From: Strongyloides papillosus
Lineage: Eukaryota > Nematoda > Chromadorea > Rhabditida > Strongyloididae
Direction: 5' to 3'
Assembly: GCA_005656395.1 (NCBI GenBank)
Contig: SRSI01000044.1
Location: forward strand, 1,364,001 to 1,428,000
DNA: 64,000 bases
The position numbers and the translations under genes were made by a program. How positions within the stretch are numbered: the first letter of the stretch is position 1; each line of letters opens with the position of its first letter. This document shows, piece by piece, positions 1 to 14,630 of the stretch. The notes beneath the pieces are model-generated. The model was not told where the DNA came from and ran no database searches. It saw nothing but the letters and a program-made list of their open reading frames with translations.

Positions 1-3000
1 CCTTGATAAACATTCTTTTTTTAACACATTTAATCTTGATATCATATCCTGTTTCTCCTACAAAAAAATTAATAAAATATTTAAAAAAAAACATTACCTT
101 TCCAAAAAATAAACTCATTCTATTTGAGGTACTCGATCGTACCTTCTTTGTAGTAGTCTCTTCTTGCGGCATAATCATATTTGTATAATGACATATATTT
201 ACATCATGCATTCCAGGCATACCATTAATTAATGGACACCCACAAATTTGAAAACTAGTAACCCCAAAAGATGATGGTCCTTGAAGGTTAAGTTGATGAT
301 GACCATTAATTGTCCCAGTACCATTTGTTGTTGAATATAAGTATGGGTGTTGAAATGTTTGTGCAACAGACATTGGATCTTCTGGTGGTGGATAAGAATA
401 ACCTGTGACTGAGGGATGAGTATTAATTCCAAGAGAAATTTTACGACTCGTATTAACGATACCAGCTGCAGATGAACTATCTATAGAATTATTACCAGGT
501 GTACTGTTAGCACTAACTGATCCGGTAAGTGAAGAATTTGAGTCAATAGAGTTATGAAAAAATTGACTATTAGGATGATTCTGTTGATTTGGAGCGGAAG
601 TTGTTGCGGCTGGTATTACACACGATGGTGGTGGTGTTGTTGATGTTGATAAATTTCTAGTTTTTGATAACTAAAAGAAATAATGTATTAAAAAAATGAT
701 TTACTAAGAAAAGTTTTCGTTTTTTAAACAATATTATGATAAAGTTTTTTTAAATAAATATATTATAGTTGGATGGGTTAATTTTTATAATAAAATTATT
801 TAAAGTAATATTTTTAAAAACGTTTGTTAAGTAACCATAAATATCCTTTATATATGTATAATGTATTGGTAAATTTGATGGAATGTTAAGATAAAAGTAT
901 TTAAATTATAAAGAATGAGGAAATAGAGATGGGGAACTTTAATAATTAATAGAAGATAGAATATATATTGTATTTAATATGTACAAATATTTTTATTATT
1001 GTACCTAAAAGTTATACATCTATATATAATTAAAATTGGGTGGTTAAAAAGTGAATGTATGAAAAAGGAGTAATAAAAAGGGGGTAGGGATAGCGAATAA
1101 TATTAAGATCATAAGGTATATCTCATAAATAATATTCAAATTTATCTTATTAACTATAAAGTTATATACATATTTGGCATTTTAATTATATACTCAATGT
1201 CTAATACATACCAGCGTAGATGTATTTGTAATAGGGATCAAGATATATAAATTCTCATATATATATATAAACGTCACAAAAAGTTTAAGGTAAATGAATA
1301 GTTTTAAATAATTGTATACAAAAGAGATTGGTAGGAGAGTTTGATCTAATTCTACAGAATTTTTATTATATACCTACAACTATAAGATAAAGAATAGAAA
1401 ATATGGTAAGAACTTTTAGTTTTAGATGATTATTTAATGGTTAATAGAATAACATGTACAAAATTATTGGTTGACAAATATAATTTTAACTTATATCTAG
1501 TAGTAGATATGTAAAATATATTTTTAGTTAAAATATTGAAATATCAAATAAACAATTAAGAGAAATAATAATATAAATTTCTGTCAAACATAACTACCTA
1601 TATTATTAGGTGTTAAAAAAGAAATTGACAAGACAAATATCAAAATTATTATTTTGACAAACACCTTCTATTTGTAAAATAGAGGAATTATTTTACAGGT
1701 AGTGGAAATTCTTTTTAACAAAAACCACTTGTAAATATATAACAAAATAAATCGTATTCTTATCTCTTTATATATTTTTTTGTTAACATTTTGTAAATTG
1801 AGACTGATTCTTGAATAAGTATATTGTATGTGGTTTGTTAGATATATTACAAATAATAATAACAATAATATTACCTGAAATTGTAATGCAGAGCTTGTTT
1901 TGCGCAATGACGGTATTCTTTTAGGTAACATGTCTGGTGCTAATAATGTCATAGGAAGTGAATGCCTATGAGATGAATTATTTATTTCATCATCAAGTTG
2001 TTTAGCTACAACTACAGATAATGGTGTCATTGGAACATTTTTTTGTACGCATTTTTTCATTGCTATTGTTTCTGGGACAGCACTTATTAAAGCTGCAGCT
2101 GCATGAATAGCCGATGATGAAAATGTATTCGCTGAGGATGATCTCTTACCATCCCTCTCAATAATAGGTGAATTATTTTTTCCTGTCAATAGATTCATGT
2201 CTTTCTTTTTAATTTTATTTTCTCGTTTAATATAATATGAAACTAATAAAATTTTTTATTTACTTTTTAGCTTTAAATAATAAAACAAAGTTTTAAAATT
2301 TAATATTTTAAAGATATTTTCTAAAAAAAATTTATCGTTTAGATTTATTTCAGGAAAAATGTCAAAAGAACAAATATTAGATGATATCTAAAAATACAAA
2401 AAGTGTCTATTTCATTTTTAATCGTTCTAAACACTCTAAAAATAAATACACATGGGTATTATTCAATAATATATGAAAGTTTAATATTTTGTAGTTTTAA
2501 AATTAATATAACAAGCAATAAAAAATAAAAAAAGTTAAATTTTAATAGTTAAAGGGTATATACTAAATCAGATAGATAATAGAATTTCAAAACTCTTTCA
2601 ATAGATATTTGATATATATTTCCGTTAATTTAAATATATATAAAGAATAAATAAAAGTTATATAAAATTAAAATTAGTCATAAAGATATGATAGACATTG
2701 ATAAACTTAAAAAGAACAAGCTTTTCTAGCAATAAATCCTGATCTAAAAGTATGATTCATCGGAAATATAACTTTTATTTTCACAATATATGTAACAAAA
2801 CAATAAATACATACATTCGTAGACATAAAAGGGGGAAATACTATCATAAAAAGTTTAAAAAAGATATCATAAAAAATAAATGAAGGCGCTGAAGGTGATA
2901 CTAACGGAATGCGAAGAAATATTTACATGGGTATCTTAAATATCACCCCGTTTTAATTTTTGATAATATAGTAATAGAAACCCTTAATCCTTTTTTAACA

Positions 3001-6000
3001 TAATAAAACGCGTATTAATGAAGCATTCATAAATTATATTTACTTTTTCTTTATAATTTTAATAATAAATATGGATTCATTAAACATAAGGTGTGTTTGA
3101 TAAAGATTTCTTAAGTCTCATACTATGATAAATTTCCATTAATCTACATTTTTTTTAAATAATAATTAATTCTAAATATTTTAGATATTTGAAATCTTAT
3201 GCTTTATATCAAGAAGTTATAAATTATTTAATAGCAAAGCATAAGAAATATTGTAGATTATTTGAGGGAGGAATAAAAAAAAAGCAAATGTACTAATGAA
3301 TGTTCACATTTTTATTTTTTTTAGTTATAAAATATTTATGTTTATCGTTTAAAAAGTTTATAAATAAGAATATTGAGTTAAGAGATGAAAAAATAATTGT
3401 ATGTTACAAAACTTCAACATATAACTTCCTACATAGAATAACTTAAAAACATTACACATACAATTCTTCAATATAGTCTAACAAAATTTTACTATAATTT
3501 TTCCTATAAAATTAATTATACAAGACTAATTATTTTCTTTTTAAAATTGTTTAAAAAAAAGACTAAAAAATTATTATTATAAAAAATTATAAAAATTATT
3601 TCTTTAACTAAGAAATCAGATATTATTTGTAAAAAAAATACTAATAAACAGACATCTTTTTTTTCTTATTCTTTAAAAAATAAAAAAATAACAAAAGAAT
3701 AGTTATAAAATTATAATAATAATTCATCATCCACACTATTCTTTTTTAAATTTAATTTTTCAAAATATAAAAAGTTATTGGCAAAAATAGATATAATATA
3801 TATGTGGAAGAAAAGTTAAACAGTTATCTTTTATTAAATAAAGTATCATTCATATGATCATATAACAAAAAAATAAGGAGAACAATAAATAGTGGCAATT
3901 TTTAAATATCTATGATTTATTTATAAGGATACTCTTTTTAAGGGGCTCATTGTAAGTGAAGTATAATGAGAAAACTTTACTATCATCAATTTTTCTTCAT
4001 TTATAACTAATCTTTGAATAAACCTCCTCTTACTTACTTTCTACCAAATTTCTATAGCCCTTTTTGTATGATAGTGATTAAAAAATCAAAAAATAATTAA
4101 GTTATTTTTTAACTATTCTTGAATTAATTATTATCAAAGCAATGGTATAAAGAGGTAAAGATTAAAATTTTAGAAAAGGAAAAGAAACATATAAAATTAA
4201 AGTACTTTTTTTTACTTCTATTAATATTTAAATGAGTTAAAACCAAAATATATATAAAAATAGATAGCAATTAAAAGGTGGAATATTTCAAATGAGAAAC
4301 CTAATTATAAGTGCCTTAAAATAATTTGAGTGTAAAAATTAGATACAGAAAAGGAAAAGATATGGAAAATGCAACACTATTTAAATGGTACTTTTTCTTC
4401 AATCATAATATTATCCGCCCTAATTAAAATTCAAGTTAATATAAGTAAATGAACTTTTAACTCATATAGTCCAAAATATTCATTTTTTTTCTATAAATAC
4501 AAATGTACATGCAATATATATTTGTATTTCAGCGTTGGTGTTATTTTAAATTATTATATTTTAAAAACCTCCTCCACTTTTGGGTATTACAACAACTCTT
4601 CCTCTTCTTAAAGAATTTAGTTTGTTTTAAAAGAAAGGGGAAAAAAATAATTTTTTGTCAAAAGTGATGTTATTACTAATATTTACTGTAAATAAGTTAT
4701 AGAAAAAATTATCTATTTTTAACAAATAGTATTATCTATACTTTTACATATCATTTATTCAAAATTAAATACATATTTTATAAATGTATTATATATTATT
4801 AAGCAACTAAAACTAAATAGTATAACATCATTTAAGAAAAAAGATGTTATTCAGAATATTATTTTATATTTTACATCCAACTATAGTCATTTGAACTAAT
4901 TATCATTAACTTTTAAGTTTTTATATAAAAATAATAATTAAAACTTACAACTTTACTGCTGACAAAAGAAGATTTTCTTGAGATTGCATCAGCAGACATC
5001 TTTCTATTTGTTGATAGTATTCCCTTATTAGAATTAGAATGTTGAAGTTGATAAAGGGCTTTTGCTCCTGAGCTATGTCCAAGTGATGTTTTAACCATTT
5101 CTATTGTACCACTAAAAATATCACTTTCTCCAGTGAGCGAAGCTTTTTTTACTGTTATACGATTCCCCTTTTTACCTGTAATAAAAAGAATAATAAAATT
5201 TTTATTAAAAACCTCCATTATTAATATAATATTTATATAGTTTTATTATTAGCAAAAGGTAATATAAAAGTTGATTGTCTTTTAACTGTCAAATGTGGTA
5301 AACCTTTCATTTGTACAAACTTCAAAATAAATTCTTTCAAATATAAAATCACCTTACTCTATACTTATTCTTTATATTTAATATGTAAGATAAAAAAAAT
5401 ATAACTATAAAATTTCATTCTTTCTATATCAAAATCAAAAATATGTGAAGTATTTGTTATTATTTCTTGAAATTTATATAATATGTCGTACTTATAAAAA
5501 AAGGAAAGAATTATAAAAATAATAGATGTGTACTATAAGGCCAATGATAGTATATATTAAATAAAATAACACTTAACACCATATTGTTTTTATCATGAAA
5601 AAAAGAAATAAAAGAAACTGTAGTAAATAAAATATTAAAATATACATATCATAATGGTTAAAAATAACTGTTTTTAATATTTTATCCTAAAGAAAGGATA
5701 TCTAAAGATTTTTTTAAAGATATTTAATATTTTTTAATATAAAAAAAGAGCGGCTTATGTGTGGAGTGGAAAAATAAAAAATAAAAATAAGATAAGTACT
5801 ACAATTATAAAATAATGTAATCAAGTAGTTCAAAAATGTAGATATAATTATAAATAAAAAAAGGAGTTGTTGTTTCTTAGATAATTTATAACAGTTTTTG
5901 TTTATAATTATGAATGCTTATCTAAACTAGTTGAGGAAACCTCTCAATAATATACTAGAAAATATTTTCAATCTTTTTGACGTTTCAATAATAAATTGTT

Positions 6001-7596
6001 ATAAACTACAGAAAAAGATTTATTTCTAATTTTTTAATTTAAAATGATTAAAACATGCCTCCTTTTCTTATTTATAAACATATACATAATTAAAGAAATT
6101 TATAAAATAAAAACATCAACAGAAATCTTTTAGATTCCCTACATGGGTAATTCACTAATTAGAATGAAAAATAAAACTTTTTGAAATCATGTTTTGGAAA
6201 AAAATTTAAAAGTACTTGCTTTATAAATGTTATTTTCCCTATATCATAAATTTGAGCATAACACTTAATTAGCTTTAAAGAAAAGTTGTTATACAAAAAA
6301 TAATATTATTTATAAGAAAAACATCTATGATTAATGGTGAGGCTATTAATAAAAGTATACTATATGCTTTAATAAGTAAACAGTGTTTTTTATTAAATAA
6401 CAATAAAGTACATATTATTCATGATAAAATTTATATACATATTTCTATGTATTTGTCTATAAAAGTTCACATTAAAATGTGAAATAAGTTTTTATTTTAT
6501 CAATAGTTAAAGATAAGGCAATTTATTGTAGTAGTGATTGGGTATATTATTTACCATTTACAGCTTTAAACTTTTGATTTAATAAAACTTTTTTATTTAC
6601 AATCTCTCAAAACTTCGAACTTTTAAAAATGAGGGTTAAAACCTTTATACAAATATGTCGATGTGTTACTCTTTATTTAAACCTGTCTATATACTTTTAA
6701 GGAACTACTATCAATAGTAGATTTGATAACTCGTTAACTTTAAATATATTGTAATATATAATAGGTAAAAATAAAGGGAGAAGTGTTAAGTGAACAATAT
6801 CATTAATTATTTTTCGATAAATTATCAAGGTTAGCATAATATTATACAAAAAATTTAACAAAAAATCTTCCTACACGATGTTATAAGCACACAAAGTATC
6901 AATATAAGATTATGATAAATACTATAAATAGAATAATCTTTAAATATGTACAAATGTGATAAATTTTTTTTTCAATTATTCTAAGACTTTTAAAATACAA
7001 TATAAAAAAGATTTTTTTTTATTATTCATATAAATGATACTTGTCTCCCCCTCCACTAGCAATTTTTAACCAAAATTAAACATACCTTTTACAAAAATTT
7101 TACGACCAACAAGGTAAATAGCCTCACTATTGTCAGGAATTGGCGTATTACTATTTTCAAGCATGCAATCAACTTTATCCATACCTTATACCTCTACTCT
7201 TCAAATATGGACCCAATGTATCTTTTAAAGTTACTCCATTTGTAACAAAAACAAAATCAACCGGATTATTACTGTTATTTGGTTCATCTTCACAGATCTC
7301 AACAATAAGTGCATTACAATTATTTCCATTATCGCCTTTATGTTCGAAATCCATACTTTGATAGCTTTTCTGGAAAAAATATAAATAAAAAAATATTAAA
7401 AAATAGATTAAAAGAGAAAAAACTTGTTTTAAAAAGTACAACAAACTTAAAAAAAACTAAGTTTTTTTTGTAGAAAATAAATGCTATTTATATGTCAAAA
7501 TGATACTATAAAACGTACCATTGAATCACTCCAATCATTCAAAGAAGGACGACGACCTTTTGCTCTACCACAACTAGACATTGCCAAAGAAGACAT
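1..7596 (-). CDS. PLEKHG5/Syx-like RhoGEF, 5' part (partial)
   Basis: I join these exons on the minus strand: 7596-7519, 7369-7086, 5175-4949, about 2188-1875, 670-98 and 57-1, continuing past the left edge. Boundaries at 7519, 7086/5175, 1875/670 and 98/57 are GT...AG and phase-compatible. The start of the fourth exon is uncertain: its best acceptor (GACAG near 2189) fits an alternative donor inside the third exon better than the GTAAGT at 4948. Exon 2 encodes a Raf-like Ras-binding/ubiquitin-like fold. Its second half (GIRY...DKVD...NSNTP...VGRKIFVKG) follows the N-terminal RBD of human PLEKHG5, an activator of RhoA, as I recall that sequence. The rest is Ser/Thr/Asn-rich linker. The last piece (MSLFFGK, then a basic helix) sits where PLEKHG5 nears its DH domain. 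DH and PH domains would lie outside the window. Exon 2 carries a one-base frame break near 7178. A different RBD-containing protein is possible. Confidence 0.6.
672..1873 (-). other. Large intron of the RhoGEF gene
   Basis: Begins GTAATA after the exon ending at 1875 and ends TTTTAG before 670, both phase 0. It is about 1.2 kb of AT-rich sequence with short ATAT runs. I see no coding exon or RNA gene in it. Confidence 0.55.
2190..4947 (-). other. Very large intron of the RhoGEF gene
   Basis: About 2.75 kb between exon 3 and exon 4, roughly fifty times the usual intron here. It is featureless AT-rich DNA except for a slightly GC-richer patch at 2883-2950 that holds a perfect 7-bp inverted repeat (GGTGATA at 2894, TATCACC at 2941). 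Confidence 0.5.
5177..7085 (-). other. Large intron of the RhoGEF gene
   Basis: About 1.9 kb, from GTATGT after the RBD exon to TTACAG before the exon starting at 5175, phase 1 on both sides. I see no coding or RNA signal inside it. Confidence 0.55.
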
Positions 7597-10500
7597 ACCA
7601 AAAATATGAGTTCTCAAAAATTTTTTTTACTTGTATGAAAAGATCTAAAAATTGTTATTATGTATTGTTATATAATAATGGTAAAATGAAAGGAAATATA
7701 AATAAAAAAAATTATTCTAAAATAAAATTTTTTAAACATTTTTATATAAAACTTTATTTTATTAATAATACTTTATAACTATAAAAATCATATAAATATT
7801 ACTTTATTAAAACATAAATAGTCTTTTATTTTAATATTATACAAGATAAGATTATTTATATATTTTTCATGACGATATATGGTAATTAAAATAAAATAAA
7901 AAATGGCAATATTACTGAATGTGTAGGTGAGTAGGTTTAAGAATGGTAACCCTTTCAATCTTTTACATTACCTATGAAATCATTAGAAGGTCTTTTATTA
8001 GGTGAGTGTGAAATAAGTTTAATTGAATTTTATTTTGTATTATTTAATATTAAGGATTGTAATTAATTACCTAAACAGGTTATTTAAATTTTTGACGAAA
8101 GAGGTAATTTGATTATTCTTAATTTTAGTTAGCTTTTTCTCTCAGTTTAAAATTAGAAAAACTGTGGTATAAAAATAAAATGTAGGTTAGTGAGAATAGT
8201 CATTTTTTGTTATATTAGACTTAGAAATAACAATTAATATGTATATATATTTATTAATAAATAAAATGAAATTAATAAGTTATAAACAGATAAAATTTTT
8301 GCACGTAGAGGTTGGAAAGTTTATTGTAACCATATGGTAGATTCAAGGATTTGTTTATGAATTAAAGTTACTTGCCTTTTGAAAAGTATAAAAAAAATGT
8401 ATTTTAAAAAAAGATGTTTCGTAAAAAGGAGGAGGAAATAGTATATTAACAATTATAAATTTGAGACAATCCTTTAAACAGAAAAAGTATGTAAAGTAGA
8501 TATATTAATGAATGTGGGAATTTAGATACTAGAAGGATAGTATTTTTTTGTGAGATAAAATGGATCTGCCGCCCTTATTGTTACATTTACAATATATTCT
8601 TTTAAATTATAATAAAACTTAAATATCAAATGTTTTAAATCTTTTTATTTTGTTAATTTTAGATGTACATCCTATCATACGAAGAAAAGTTGAAATAAAA
8701 CTTCTTTTTTTGTAATATTAAAGAAGTTAGTAATAAAAAGTATGTTGTAAAAGTTAATAACATTAAAATATGAACAAACTTCCTAATAAATATAATATAA
8801 ATAAGAAAATCATACATTTCAACTTTCTGAGAACCTATATTTTGAATAGTAAATAATTAATGAACGTAATGTAGCTTGATGAACAAACATACATAACATA
8901 TTTTTTTTTTAAAAATCTGTAACATATAACGTTATACTAAACAATCTTTTTTTTACCATCTCTTTTCATTGAGTATCTGTACTAATTAATTAGTCGGATT
9001 ACAAAGGGTATATTTGAACATTCCTTAAAAATAATTTTAAAAAATAAATGGATATTATCTCTCTATATTCCTCTTTTATATCATCATCACAAACACCAAA
9101 AACATACTTTGAACAATGCTCATTTGTTTAAATTATTTAGATTTTTCTTGTAAAAAAATAAAAATATAGAAAAATTACTACAAAATATTTTTAAGTTGTT
9201 CACTCCTTCAATGATATGTCAATTTTAGAAGATAAATAGACAACAAAAAAGTTTAATAATTCTAAGGAAGGATTTTTATATTTTTTTTATTCCTATTATA
9301 ATACAATTGATACAATAATATAAGTTTATTTATAATTTTTTTGTTTTTATACTTTACTATTATATATTAAGATGTATTATTAAATAAACGTTAAAAAAAG
9401 TACTTGTTTGTGAATGAAATATGAAAGTACAGATGAATGTTGTGCATTTTAAGAAAAATAACATTTAAATGATTGTGTAGTTAAGATAATTTCTTTTTTC
9501 GAAAACAAAAAACATATAAATCAGTAGAGAAAATTTAGTTACAATAAATTAACAAGTATATTTATTATATGGTAAGGACATTATGTTAACTTTTAGAAAA
9601 AATAAAAAACAAACATTTTTTTTTCTTGAAAAATAAGAATGTTTAATGGATGGTGAGGGAGGAGGATGAAAATGAATGGAAAATATTTAGATGTATTAGA
9701 ATTATTTTGTTTCCATAAATAACATTACTATTAATGGTAAAATTCTTATCAGATTATCTGTAAAAAGTTATGGAATTAATATGTATGATATATCCTAATT
9801 TTCTCAAGAATTACATTAATTCTCTCTTTACCATAATAATAATAGATATCTTAACTGTAGTTATTTACATTTGTATTTATGGTATCAAAATATTAAAAAT
9901 ACTTAATATGATGGCCTTTAACAGTATAAAACCCTTAAGGTATGGAATGAATCAAATTAAGATATATACACGAACGTATTTATATATATATAGAATGTAA
10001 TAAAAGTATCAATTGGAAGTATCATCTGATTAGAATAGTTAAAAAGAGTACGTGATAGGCCGATTTTGATTTAAAGAATGTCCTTCTTTTTTCTTCAAAT
10101 TACTATATCAATACCGCTCCATCAAATTTCAGGTGTATATACCTATACAAATGTATACCTATATATGTAAATGATAAATATTTTTATTTATTATCAAAGA
10201 AACATTTCTTCTGTTTATGTCATGTATTACTATAACGCGGTGAACATTTATATATAGGAAACAAGATTCAAGAATGTTCTCAAGAATGGCATAGGAAAGC
10301 ACGAATGATTTATTTTTATATAAATAAGATGATATATAAGAGTAGATGGAAAATTTTAGTCTATATATCTTTTGAAACTTTAATTGTTAATAGGAATATA
10401 AATGATTATCCCTCAGATATGTATATAAATATATATGATAACTAAAAATAGTAAAACTAGGATAAGAGTAGTATTTAGTTATAGAGGGAGGAATAGTAAA

Positions 10501-13500
10501 AGTTTATCAACAAATAAACTTATATCATAGTTAAAGGGTAAATTTGGTTTTATTAGGAGCAAAAATATTCCTCAAAATGCCAATTCAATAAAAAAGAGAT
10601 TTTTTGATAAAAGGCAACATTTTTGATAAAGAGATATAAATATAGTGAAACAGGGATAGAGAAAGACGGCTCATTAATTACCTAAACATTAAAAAATAAT
10701 AACCGACAAAGTAAAATGAGTTTATAACAAAAGTAATATACTTAAAGAAAATTAAAAAAATATTTTTTTTAAATATCAAAGATTCCTCCTACTTTTTCTC
10801 AACAATGATATTATCAAATTAGAAAAAAAGTTTTTTTCGTCACATCAATGAATAATATGTAAAATTATTTTGTCACAGCAAATTGAATGATAAGAGATAG
10901 TATAAAGTAGATTTATTCAATTAAATTAAAATATTTTTAACAGAGAATAAAGAAAATGTTTTAAGGAAAAATTGTAGGCGTTTTGAAATATATTTTTTAA
11001 ATTATCTCCTTTGTATAAATTTTTAAAAATTTAAAACAAAAATCAGAAAAAAAAGAAGATGAGTTACTTTTTAGTGTGAGCAATTGATGAATCATTAACC
11101 ATATAAAGGTTATTAGTATATTGTATGAAACAAAGCTATGAGAGTAAGATAATTTTAGAACAAAAGGAGAAAGAAAATCAAAAAAATTTGAGATTTTCTT
11201 TATGAATGATATTAAAGGAATCTTTGAGAAAATGTTAGTGAAAAAATGTTCTTTTGTTAATATATATATTTATTTAGAGAGATACTAGTTGTAATAATTG
11301 AAAAATAAAAATATTAAGAAATTTCAAGGGGAGAAAACGGGGGAGGGAGAATATTTATATGGAAGGATATGAAAAAAATGAATATTCATTAAAATTCTCT
11401 TTTTTTTAAAAAATATTAGAACATTATATAATTTATATGAGTTAATTAAAACTTTAAATTGTCAAAGTGATCCTGAAATTGTAAGATGAAATATAGTTAA
11501 AGTATCTATATTTTATAATAAAAATGAACATGTTTGTAAAATTTAATTAAAAATAGATAGTTTTTGGAAGAAAAAAAGTATGGGTATAATGATTGTGGGG
11601 GAGATAGAGAGAGTAAGAAAGATGAATGATTAAGAGATACTATAAAAAAATAATAGTAGTAAAATATTATTTAGATGAGATAATAAATTATTATATCTAA
11701 TTCCCAATTTCACATCTGTATTTATATAATATATATCTAGATTATCATTTTGAACCTTAAGGACAATCTTATAAAATTAGTCCACAAAGATTATATTATC
11801 TTTTCCACCCTCTAAACTATTGGTATACTTTTACTATATTGATATATTATCTAAAAATCTTTAATAGACTTGAAAGTTTAAAAATATTAATTAAAACTTT
11901 GGTTTATAGTTTACATCAACAATAGTAAATAAAATTTTGATGAACTAGAACCAACCTGGCAATGAACTATAAAGAGTTTTGGTGTAGTAATTTGTTGGAG
12001 ATTATACATCTAATAATTCGAGGTCATTTATGTTATAATATATTAATATATAGATATACATATCCTGTTACTTTATCATATATTCACATTCTGTACTTTT
12101 GTTTTACTAATCTCTCATTTTTTTTTGTTTTTTTTTTAATTCTAGTCAATTGAATAATACCTAATACAATTTAACAAACTAGTCACTAAAAAATGAATAA
12201 TTATAAGTTGTAAAATTAAAGTAAATACAATATTTATTTGTCATATCTTATGTAGTTAAGTTGTTAAAGATTTTTTTATGATAATTGAAGATGTCATGAT
12301 AATAACAGAAAATAATAATTTTACACTGAAATATTTGTATAAAGGTAATAAATAAAATTTTGTTAAAAATAAAACGAAATGTATAATATTATCTTGTATT
12401 TTATAAGTTATTATTCAAACAAAAGAATCTTTTTTTAAGATTGACCATGTTAAAAAGGGAAAAATTATTCTTATTATTTATGCATATATGTATATAATCT
12501 TCCTGTAATTTTTTAATATTAATAAAGACTCCTTTTTTTTAATTCACTGCAAAAAATACTACACATTATAATTTTATCTACTTGAGATATTATTAAAAAT
12601 AATTTTTGGCCAATAGATTAATATTTATGTAGATTGTAACAAAAAAAGTTGTAAAAACTTATTTGAGGGTGGAAAAGACGATGTATGTTCATTATTAATC
12701 ATAAAATTATATATACACTGCAAAATGAGGACATTAATTTTTTATATCAATCATTACATTAAAAAAAATAAAGAAAATTAATTAAATGAATGAAAATCTT
12801 CTAAATTTATTTGATTATTCAATTGAACTTTCAAAGATGCTTATTATAAGAAATATTTGGAAAAAAAGAATTTATTATTATATTTTATAAAAAGAATATT
12901 AATGATATTACATAAAAGGAAAAAAATTAATTTCCAAATAGTACTTAAAACATGTAAATAATGTTGATTTTTGAAATCTTACACAACTTTTAAGTACTGT
13001 AACATAATGACTAAAACACAAAAATTGGGATAGAAAAAAAGTAATAAAAATAATTTTAATAAAAAAGATTATAAAATCAAAATAATTAAAATAAATTATT
13101 TTGTAATGATAACTGTAGATAATGTTATTTAAAATGTAAAGCAAATTTTTTGACAACCTAATTAGCTGTAATATTTTGTAAAGTAATTAAATGATACGTC
13201 TCTATCTTATTAACCCCATACTTTTTATTCCGTAAATTTGCAATAATTTATTTGTTTTAAAGAAACATTAATAAAAATTTATTATACATATATTTTTTAA
13301 TAGTACAAAATTTTTCTAACTCTATCTTTTAAATAACTATTTAAAAGAAAAAGAAAACTTCATTTATATTATTTGCTTTTATTCTCCTTTTTTTTTGCAA
13401 ATAATTTTCTTGTATCTACCTCATATATATGTATATATATTTGAAAATGATAGAAACTTTATAAAATAGAGTTAAAATAAAATATATTATTTTATTGTAC

Positions 13501-14605
13501 AAAATGTTTTATTGTAATAAGAATAGAAAAATGAACTTAAAAAAAATTAGCATATCTTGATTAAGGAGAGAAAGTATATGAATCTTTCTTTAACCAGATA
13601 ACATTAAAAAAAGATAAGTAATTTTGAAAATTTCTCATCAAAGAGATTTCTTTTTTATATAAAATAAAACTTTTAAAGATAAAATTTGTTGAAAATTGAT
13701 AATAAATGCATATTAATAGTGCTTTACATATTTTTTTTCCTTTTTTTAATAATAAATGATTGGCAAATATTTTCTTTTTTTTAACATTCTCCATTCATTT
13801 TTACAATGATTTATGTGAAGTATATAATTTTCTCATACATAAATATAATGTAATTATTTTATTTTTAAAAATAAAAAAAAATAAAATAAAATAATAATAA
13901 TAAAAATTAGATTAAACTTTTATTATTATTATCATATATTGAATGCACTTACTTCATTGCAAATATAATTTTTATTGTTATTATAAATAGTGACTTTTAA
14001 ATATCTTTTAATTAATATTTACGAAAATTTCTACATCACCAAAACAATAATAACACTTTTCCTTTCAAATTACTATATCACAATTGATTGATTTTTCATT
14101 AACAATAAGGTACTTGATGGCATAATGAAAGTTAATTTATAATTAATAAAAGAATAAGATGAAATAATTGTAAATCTTACCTATTTATAAAGTTAAAAGA
14201 TGTCGACCTCCAAAATCTCTATAAATGATCTTTTTATCTTTAGTTATAAAAACTTCCTTTTCTCATACCTTTATATATGATATTGTTGTTGTCATATTTC
14301 TCCTGTATAGATTACCTTCCTCATCATGCATTCTTTTTTCAATAAAATCGTTATTTATATTGTACCATACATCAAATATTATACACTGGTCAACCTGTTT
14401 TTAGGAAAAATTTTTACATGGGCAGTTGCCTTGAATTTTATTTAACTCTATTTTTACATATCCTAAATATATATACTTTTGATTACATTCATGCAAATAT
14501 ATTATAAAACCGTTTTATATAATTATAATTTTTAAATTTTAATATAATAATCTTATTATATTTATTTTTCCTATACGACTTTTCTTTTTATTTTTATAAT
14601 TTTAG
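7597..14605. other. Gene desert, 7 kb
   Basis: No supported gene. The open frames here are short, rich in Lys, Asn, Ile and Phe, and lack splice-linked partners, as expected by chance at this base composition. The stretch must hold the upstream regions of both flanking divergent genes, but I can name no regulatory site. Short ATAT tracts and A/T homopolymers occur throughout. Confidence 0.7.
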
Positions 14606-14630
14606 AAAATAATAAATAATTAAATAGAAT
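14606..14630 (+). promoter_or_regulatory. 5' UTR after a splice acceptor
   Basis: A good acceptor (ATAATTTTAG, ending at 14605) lies 25 nt before the Clc-like ATG. In nematodes this commonly marks spliced-leader trans-splicing; a 5' UTR intron is the alternative. Confidence 0.4.

Noticed and set aside
12908..13794. Several 75-80-codon frames in the 7-kb desert and its right flank
   Set aside because: They are composed of Lys/Phe/Ile/Asn runs, with no conserved motif and no consistent splice partners.
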